From Planctomycetota bacterium (GTDB lineage: Bacteria > Planctomycetota > Planctomycetia > Gemmatales > Gemmataceae), in contig VGZJ01000033.1 in NCBI GenBank assembly GCA_016872595.1, positions 1 through 32,547 of the forward strand: a stretch of 32,547 nucleotides of DNA, written 5' to 3'. The notes beneath the pieces are model-generated. The model was not told where the DNA came from and made no database searches. It worked only from the letters and a program-made list of their open reading frames with translations. Position 1 is the first letter of the stretch, and each line of letters starts with the position of its first letter. A program made the translations under genes and the position numbers. Of this stretch, positions 27,400 to 32,547 are shown piece after piece.

Positions 27400-28445
27400 G
27401 CCGCTCGCGCGTCACCGTCGTTCTGTCGCAAGCACCCGGCAAGCACCCGGCCAAGCGCGCGCTCGAGGAGAGCATCGTTGCCGCGCTGCTGCTGGAACCG
27501 GACGTCGAAGTGTCCGTCGTCCCGAACCTGTACGACCTCGGCCCGGACCACACGGGCCGGCTGTTCCTCGGCGCGGTCAAGGGCGACATGGTCGTGCTGT
27601 CGTGGCTGTACCCGCGGGCCGCGTTCTGGTTGCTCGACCGCTGCGACATCAAGGGGCATTTCGGCGAGACGCAACTGAAGCCGCCGGCCGACGACGACGA
27701 CGCGGACGGCGAGGCCGACACGCCCGTGGACAAGCCCGACGCCATCGGGCCGAGCGGGGCGATCCCGGACCGCCACATCTACGCGCTCGACCTGCGCGAC
27801 TCGAACAAGTACGAAGCGTTCGTCGCCGAGATCAAACGCATCGCCGCGGAGTGCCGCGACCGGCGCGAGGCGAAGGCCCGCGAGAGGGCCGCGAACAGCC
27901 CCGCGATCATCCAACTCGGTCTGTCGTTCGCGAAGGTCGAAGACCTCCCCGCGGCGCAGCAGGCGTTCGCGCCCGAAGCGCTGTTGGCCCCGGCAGGGCG
28001 GCGCTGGTACCCGGTCATCGACTACAGCCGCTGCACGAACTGTCTGGAGTGCCTCGACTTCTGTCTGTTCGGGGTGTACGGCGTCGATTCCATCGAGCGT
28101 ATCCTCGTCGAGAACCAAGACCAGTGCAAGAAGGGCTGCCCGGCGTGCAGCCGCGTGTGCCCGCAACAGGCGATCATCTTCCCAGAGTACAAGAGCGCGG
28201 CGATTGCCGGCGCGGACACGGGCGCGGTGGGCGGGCTGAAGATCGACCTGAGCCGCTTGTTCGGCGGCGACACCACCGACGCGCTGAGCGCCGCGGTTCA
28301 GGAGCGCGACCGCGAACTGGTGAACGACGGCCGCGCCGCAGTCGGCATGGCGGTGGGCATCCCGAAGCGCCAGAGCGACAAGCCCGCCGGCCCGAAGGAC
28401 GACCTCGATAAGCTGGTAGACGACCTCGACAACTTGGGGCTATAA
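27396..28445 (+). CDS. Ferredoxin family protein with two 4Fe-4S clusters
   Basis: 349 residues. The first 200 residues have no domain that I recognise; they include an acidic DDDDADGEAD linker. Two iron-sulfur motifs follow: C213, C216, C219, C223 (CTNCLECLDFC) and C244, C248, C251, C255P (CKKGCPACSRVCP). The second uses CX3C rather than CX2C at its start. It could pass electrons in the cytoplasm, for example to the radical SAM protein three genes upstream, which needs one-electron reduction of its cluster. The start overlaps the NYN gene stop by four bases, so the two are translationally coupled. Confidence 0.82.
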   Translation: MSRSRVTVVLSQAPGKHPAKRALEESIVAALLLEPDVEVSVVPNLYDLGPDHTGRLFLGAVKGDMVVLSWLYPRAAFWLLDRCDIKGHFGETQLKPPADDDDADGEADTPVDKPDAIGPSGAIPDRHIYALDLRDSNKYEAFVAEIKRIAAECRDRREAKARERAANSPAIIQLGLSFAKVEDLPAAQQAFAPEALLAPAGRRWYPVIDYSRCTNCLECLDFCLFGVYGVDSIERILVENQDQCKKGCPACSRVCPQQAIIFPEYKSAAIAGADTGAVGGLKIDLSRLFGGDTTDALSAAVQERDRELVNDGRAAVGMAVGIPKRQSDKPAGPKDDLDKLVDDLDNLGL

Positions 28446-28447
28446 AC

Positions 28448-28484
28448 CGTAGCCTCTTGCCGCTTCGCGAGCAGACCGGCTACG
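28448..28484. terminator. Stem between convergent ferredoxin and Kdo hydroxylase genes
   Basis: CGTAGCC (28448-28454) pairs with GGCTACG (28478-28484); the loop holds a small CGC-TTC-GCG hairpin (28461-28469). It begins three bases after the ferredoxin stop and covers the stop of the opposite gene, so it could serve both strands. It lacks a T-run. Confidence 0.4.
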
Positions 28485-29353
28485 CCAGCTTCCGACCGCC
28501 CAAGCTTTCCAGCACATGCAGCGGGGCGGAACGTTGGTCCCGCAGCGCGCTCACATTGACCCAGAAGGTTTGCTCCAATTGGTGCGCGCCGCTGACCGCG
28601 GCGTGCGACACCTGATCGGTGAAGCACACCCACGTGCTCCGGCGGGGAACGCCTGTGTCGCACCGGCGAACCGCTCCTGATACTGCGGGTCCAGCTTCAT
28701 CGCGTCGTGCAGCTTCAGCATGAACTGGTCGTAGCGGGTACGCACGCCCTTCGTGACGCGCACGGCCGCGAGCAGCCCGCGCTCGCTGGGCAGCGGGGCG
28801 CGAAGTTTGGGCCAGAACTGCCGGGCCACGCGCTCGAACGGCTCGCCCACCTTCCACACCCGCGCGCGGCCGTCGGGGTTCACATTGCTGAACACCCGTA
28901 GGATGCGCTTCCCGTTACTCGGCTGGCTGGGAAAGCTGTCGACGTGCAGCCGCGTGTCGTCCTTGCGCCACGACTGCACGCGCCCGGCGACCTCGACCGG
29001 GCGCAGGCTCGTCTTCGCTTGGTGCAGCCCGCCGGTGTAGCTCGGCAGTCGCGCCGTCAGTAGGGCGCGGCTTGAGAGCGCGAACCGGCCCATTAGCCTC
29101 GCAGTTCTTCAAGCCGAATCTCGGCGACGTTCGCGCCGCCGAGCTTGCCGTTCCGCGGGTCGAAGCTGACGTTCTTGGACTTGCCGACAATGGTGGGTGT
29201 GAGGAACGCCCGCTCCGCGTCGGACAATTCGAAGCGCAAGTTGGGCAGGAAGAGGACGTGCCCGCGTTCCAGCGCGTCGGTCGCGTTCTCTTGCTCGCTC
29301 GAGCCGACGCGTCCGCCCCACGTTGCCAACTCAACCGGGTTGATCATGGACAT
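28480..29353 (-). pseudogene. Kdo hydroxylase family gene broken by two frameshifts
   Basis: Three minus-strand frames join to give about 291 codons, the usual size of Kdo 3-hydroxylases. Frame one (29353-29096) has HVLFLPNLRFEL and KNVSFDP and ends at TAA 29095-29093. Frame two starts with the overlapping ATG at 29093 and carries SWRKDDTRLHVD with the HxD iron ligands. After FPAG (about 28639) it shifts again, and STWVCFTDQVSHAA with the distal histidine and LEQTFWV continue in the third frame to TAG at 28480-28482. Each break fits loss of one base. Intact members use Fe(II) and 2-oxoglutarate to hydroxylate Kdo of lipid A. The second shift would remove the distal iron ligand, so the gene is probably inactive unless these are sequencing errors. 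Confidence 0.82.
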
Positions 29354-29434
29354 GGTCTTGGCCTCCCTGCGGGAGTCACACAGTCCCTACAATCGACGCA
29401 AGCGCCCTGCCCGCTTCAATGATACGGAGCCGAT

Positions 29435-31300
29435 GTGATCCCCGCAGACCGCCTGCGCGCCGCGTACCTCGTCGCCCGCGACGCCCTCCTCGCCGAGCGC
29501 GTGCCCGAAGGCCACTGGGTGGGCGAACTGTCGACGTCCGCGCTCTCGACCGCGACCGCGATCATGGCGCTGCATCTGGTGAACCCGTTCGAGCACCGTG
29601 CGCGGATCGACGCCGGGGTGAAGTGGCTCGTGGACCACCAGAACGCCGACGGCGGTTGGGGCGACACGGTCAAGAGCTTCTCGAACATCTCCACGACGAT
29701 GCTCTGCCGGGCCGCGTTCTACATGATCGGCGAGAAGCAGTTCCCGGACACGATCGCGCGCGTCGAAGAGTACCTGAGCCTGAACGCAGGGAAGCTGCCC
29801 GAGCGCCGGGCCGCAGCGATCCGCGCGCGCTACGGCAAGGATCACACGTTCTCGGTGCCGATCCTGATGACGTGCGCCCTGGCGGGCCTCGTGAAGTGGG
29901 ACGAGGTGCCGCGCCTGCCCTTCGAGTTGGCCGTGCTGCCGCAGAGCTGGTACCGCTTCGCGAAGATGCCCGTGGTGAGCTACGCGCTACCGGCGCTCAT
30001 CGCCATCGGGCAGTGCGTCCACCACCACAAACGGTCGCGCAACCCGATCCGCAACGCGGTGCGCCGGCTCGCGCGCGGGCGCACGTTGAATGTGCTGCGC
30101 CGCATCCAGCCCACCAGCGGCGGCTACCTCGAAGCAACCCCGCTTACCAGCTTCGTGACGATGGCGCTCGCCAGCATCCGCCGCAAGCGCTCGGCGTCGG
30201 AGCAGCAGGTGATCGACGAAGGCGTGCGGTTCATCGCCAACTCAATGCGCCCCGACGGAAGCTGGCCCATCGACAGCAATCTCTCAATCTGGGTGACAAC
30301 GCTGAGTATCAACGCACTTTCGAACTCTCCAGATGAGGGATTCATCGGAGATGAGAAACTGTTCTTGGGTCGGTGGCTGCTGGAACAACAAACCAAAGAA
30401 CGCCACCCGTACACAGGCGCTGCGCCGTGGGCGTGGGGTTGGTCGCACCTTCCCGGAAGCGTTCCCGATTGTGATGACACACCCGGTGCGATCATCGCGT
30501 GCGCTTCACTGGGTTATGGCTACTATCCGATTCGCGCGACGAACTGGCTTCTTTCCTTGCAGAATCGCGACGGCGGTTGGCCGACGTTCTGCCGCGGTTG
30601 GGGGCTGCTTCCGTTCGACCGCAGCGGCTCTGATCTGACAGCACACGCGATTCGCGCACTAGCGGAGTGGGCATCACGACAGCAGAGCATCCCCGAATGG
30701 AAGGAAGGGGAGACTCGCTGGGTTGGTAAGTTCGAAGAAGAGTTTGGCACCCTCCAGTGCCACGGAGGGCAGTTAGCTTGGACAACCTTTGACAAGGTTA
30801 TGGCGCGCGGCCTCGCGTACCTCGCGAAGCAACAGCGCGCGGACGGGTCGTGGCTGCCGCTGTGGTTCGGGAACCAGCACGCGCCGGACGACATCAACCC
30901 CGTCTACGGCACCGCACGCGTGCTCGCCGCGTACCGTGACCTCGGCCTGAAAGATTCGCCGGAGTGTCAACGCGGTGTCGCTTACCTGCTGTCGGTGCAG
31001 AACGCCGATGGTGGTTGGGGCGGCGCGAAGGATTGCCCTTCGAGCGTCGAGGAAACGGCGCTCGCGGTGGAGGTGCTGCTCGATTTGACGAACGACGCAC
31101 CCACACAACGAGGAATCGCGTGGCTCATCGAAGCGGTCGAGTCGGGCCGGTTTCGTGAGGCCAGCCCGATCGGGTTCTACTTCGCCAAGCTTTGGTACTT
31201 CGAGAAGCTATACCCGCTGATCTTCACTGTTGCTGCGCTGGGGCGCGCGTGTACGCTCGCGACACCGCAATCGGCTGCTTTGGCGGAAGGATCGGCTTGA
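29435..31300 (+). CDS. Squalene-hopene cyclase family protein
   Basis: 621 residues, the size of squalene-hopene cyclases. The protonating DxDD motif is DCDD at 345-348. QW-type repeats are spread along the chain: QNADGGWGDT, RPDGSWPID, QNRDGGWPTFCRGWG, QRADGSWLPLWFGN and QNADGGWGG. It should cyclise squalene or a related polyprene at the membrane. The DxDD (not DCTAE) points to squalene rather than oxidosqualene as substrate. The start is GTG 29435 with GGAG at 29426-29429; the ATG at 29433 is out of frame and stops at once. No squalene synthase genes are nearby. G+C drops in the stretch 30270-30800, and the last 77 bases overlap the convergent ThuA gene. Confidence 0.9.
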   Translation: MIPADRLRAAYLVARDALLAERVPEGHWVGELSTSALSTATAIMALHLVNPFEHRARIDAGVKWLVDHQNADGGWGDTVKSFSNISTTMLCRAAFYMIGEKQFPDTIARVEEYLSLNAGKLPERRAAAIRARYGKDHTFSVPILMTCALAGLVKWDEVPRLPFELAVLPQSWYRFAKMPVVSYALPALIAIGQCVHHHKRSRNPIRNAVRRLARGRTLNVLRRIQPTSGGYLEATPLTSFVTMALASIRRKRSASEQQVIDEGVRFIANSMRPDGSWPIDSNLSIWVTTLSINALSNSPDEGFIGDEKLFLGRWLLEQQTKERHPYTGAAPWAWGWSHLPGSVPDCDDTPGAIIACASLGYGYYPIRATNWLLSLQNRDGGWPTFCRGWGLLPFDRSGSDLTAHAIRALAEWASRQQSIPEWKEGETRWVGKFEEEFGTLQCHGGQLAWTTFDKVMARGLAYLAKQQRADGSWLPLWFGNQHAPDDINPVYGTARVLAAYRDLGLKDSPECQRGVAYLLSVQNADGGWGGAKDCPSSVEETALAVEVLLDLTNDAPTQRGIAWLIEAVESGRFREASPIGFYFAKLWYFEKLYPLIFTVAALGRACTLATPQSAALAEGSA

Positions 31301-32231
31301 ACTCGCCCTTCCCCTTCTTGTCGAGGTTCTTGTTCAGGTCGGCGGGGTCGAACTTCACCGGCGCGCCGGCTCCGGGCACGTCCACCTTCGCGCACCAGAG
31401 GGTCGCGTTCACGACGGTGCGGCGGAAGTTCTCGTCGGCCCAGTTGCGGTGGAAGTGCCCACCGGTGAAGCCGAAGCTGCGACCCTTGTCCGGGCGCTCG
31501 AAGGCCCATGCCATCGTCTCGATCTCGCCCTTGCGGGTCTTGGTGTACGCGGTGCCGCGCGTGCCGTCCGGCGGGACCGCTTGCAGGATCGGCGTCACGT
31601 GCTTCATGTCGTCGATCCACCGCATCCCGTAGTACCACTCGTCGCGGAGCGTGAACGGCTTCACGCCGCGTGTGATCTCGTGCTTCGGCAGGCTGCGGAT
31701 GTTCGCGTCCCAGTGCGGGTTGATCGAGTAGCCGGTTTCGTAGTAGCCGCCGAGCCAGCCCTTCACCGGGCCGGCGATGTCGCGGTCGCCCTGCTTCACG
31801 GGGTACTCCACGGCATAGTGCAGGTTCACCCACCCACACCCGCGGTCGATCTGCTTCTGAATGATCTTCATGCGGTCGGGCTTGATCGCCGGGTGGCCGC
31901 CGCCGCCGTCCATGTACATCACCACGCAGTCGGCCGTGTCGAACAGCTTCTCGTTCTTGGGCCAGCCGTCGCGGGCCATGATCGGGAACACGCCGTCGGT
32001 CTGCTTGAGCAGGTACATCAGGATCGCGCTGCCGGCGAAGAACTCGTGGTCGCCGGCGCTGTGGCTGCGGCTCCCGGCCACGATCAGTACGCGCTTGCCC
32101 TTGAAGTCGGCGGGCGGTTCCTTTTCCAGCTCGACCTTCGACTGGTCGTAGGGGTCCACCTTCGGCGGGTCGTCGGCCCGAACCGCGGCGACTGGGGTTA
32201 GTAGGAGCAGAGTGGTGAGGATTCGGCGCAT
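31224..32231 (-). CDS. Secreted ThuA domain protein
   Basis: 335 residues. A signal peptide (about 1-20, ending VRA-DD) is followed by a ThuA-type domain: GKRVLIVAGSRSHSAGDHEF, TADCVVMYMDGGGGHPA, CGWVNLHYAVEYP and FGFTGGHFHRNWADENFR. The glutamine-amidotransferase-like fold is common in planctomycete secreted proteins linked to sugar use, but catalytic function is unproven. GGAG lies about 14 bases before the ATG. The final 17 residues (from about PKQPIAVSRAY) come from DNA that also codes for the cyclase C-terminus on the other strand, so the gene's original end may have been lost. Confidence 0.88.
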   Translation of the reverse strand: MRRILTTLLLLTPVAAVRADDPPKVDPYDQSKVELEKEPPADFKGKRVLIVAGSRSHSAGDHEFFAGSAILMYLLKQTDGVFPIMARDGWPKNEKLFDTADCVVMYMDGGGGHPAIKPDRMKIIQKQIDRGCGWVNLHYAVEYPVKQGDRDIAGPVKGWLGGYYETGYSINPHWDANIRSLPKHEITRGVKPFTLRDEWYYGMRWIDDMKHVTPILQAVPPDGTRGTAYTKTRKGEIETMAWAFERPDKGRSFGFTGGHFHRNWADENFRRTVVNATLWCAKVDVPGAGAPVKFDPADLNKNLDKKGKGEFKPILPPKQPIAVSRAYTRAPAQQQ

Positions 32232-32428
32232 GGTGTGAAAGGCTCCGGTTGGGGGGCGGTATGTGGCGGGTATCGGGCGCGTTCCACCAAACCGCGCCGC
32301 GGGCCGGAACGCAAGCGCCGTTTTTATTCAACGATCCGCGAGAGGGCTAGAAGGTAGCGTATTCTGTGTGTAAACTCTTGCGTGATCATCTTTTCGCTGG
32401 AGGCGGCTCAAACGTGGAGGTCGGCAGG

Positions 32429-32547
32429 ATGCCTTACCACTGGCCCAAGGATACCGATTTCGCCCTCCTGGAACTCGACGTTCTCGATCGGGATTGCCCC
32501 TTCTGCGGGCGTCTGATGCACATCTGTGACCACCGATACCGGCACTT
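32429..32547 (+). CDS. Zinc-finger N-terminus of a probable transposase (cut by window edge)
   Basis: The frame from ATG 32429 (or GTG 32414) stays open to the window edge and gives 39 full residues beginning MPYHWPKDTDFALLELDV. A CPFC pair, a third cysteine and histidines (CGRLMHICDHRY) look like a zinc-binding start. From memory this resembles a transposase-like family found in planctomycetes and Chloroflexi, but only a fragment is visible. The upstream 32320-32400 is richer in A+T than the rest of the window, which fits an IS end. Confidence 0.45.
   Translation, partial: MPYHWPKDTDFALLELDVLDRDCPFCGRLMHICDHRYRH

Overview
The window looks like a stretch of chromosome from a planctomycete, most likely of the Gemmataceae. 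This is inferred from the high G+C, a TIGR02996-type repeat-companion protein with leucine-rich repeats, three secreted PQQ-like beta-propeller proteins, a DUF4058 protein, a ThuA protein, long GC-rich palindromes between genes and frequent GTG starts. No rRNA, tRNA or CRISPR array was seen. Both edges cut into probable transposase genes.

Layout: 1-438 holds a transposase 5' end and a small secreted protein. 756-4217 is a tight plus-strand operon (YgiQ radical SAM protein, zinc-ribbon protein, RluA-type pseudouridine synthase). It meets head to head a minus-strand pair: an FHA-GAF-sigma54 activator and a polyprenyl-phosphate sugar transferase. 7803-9868 holds a 60-residue protein and the TIGR02996/leucine-rich-repeat protein. 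10105-11487 encodes a reverse transcriptase with both retron signatures (NAxxH and VTG), preceded by about 235 nt rich in hairpins that could hold the msr-msd RNA. A PaaK-like adenylate-forming ligase follows it.

12886-22936 contains two large PQQ-like propeller proteins, then a run that looks like a carboxylate-to-alcohol reduction route (LuxE-sized adenylate-forming ligase, DUF4058 protein, aldehyde-dehydrogenase-fold enzyme, iron-containing alcohol dehydrogenase), then a third propeller protein. 22968-28445 is a second probable operon: HemN-like radical SAM protein, GcvH-like lipoyl-carrier protein, NYN/LOTUS-type RNase-like protein and a two-cluster ferredoxin-like protein. 28480-29353 (minus) is a Kdo-hydroxylase gene broken by two single-base frameshifts. 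A squalene-hopene-cyclase-type gene (29435-31300) follows and overlaps a convergent ThuA gene tail to tail.

The items most worth follow-up are the retron with its candidate RNA, the reduction cassette among propeller proteins, and the radical SAM / lipoyl-carrier / NYN / ferredoxin operon. Functional links between neighbours are inferred from spacing and family knowledge only.
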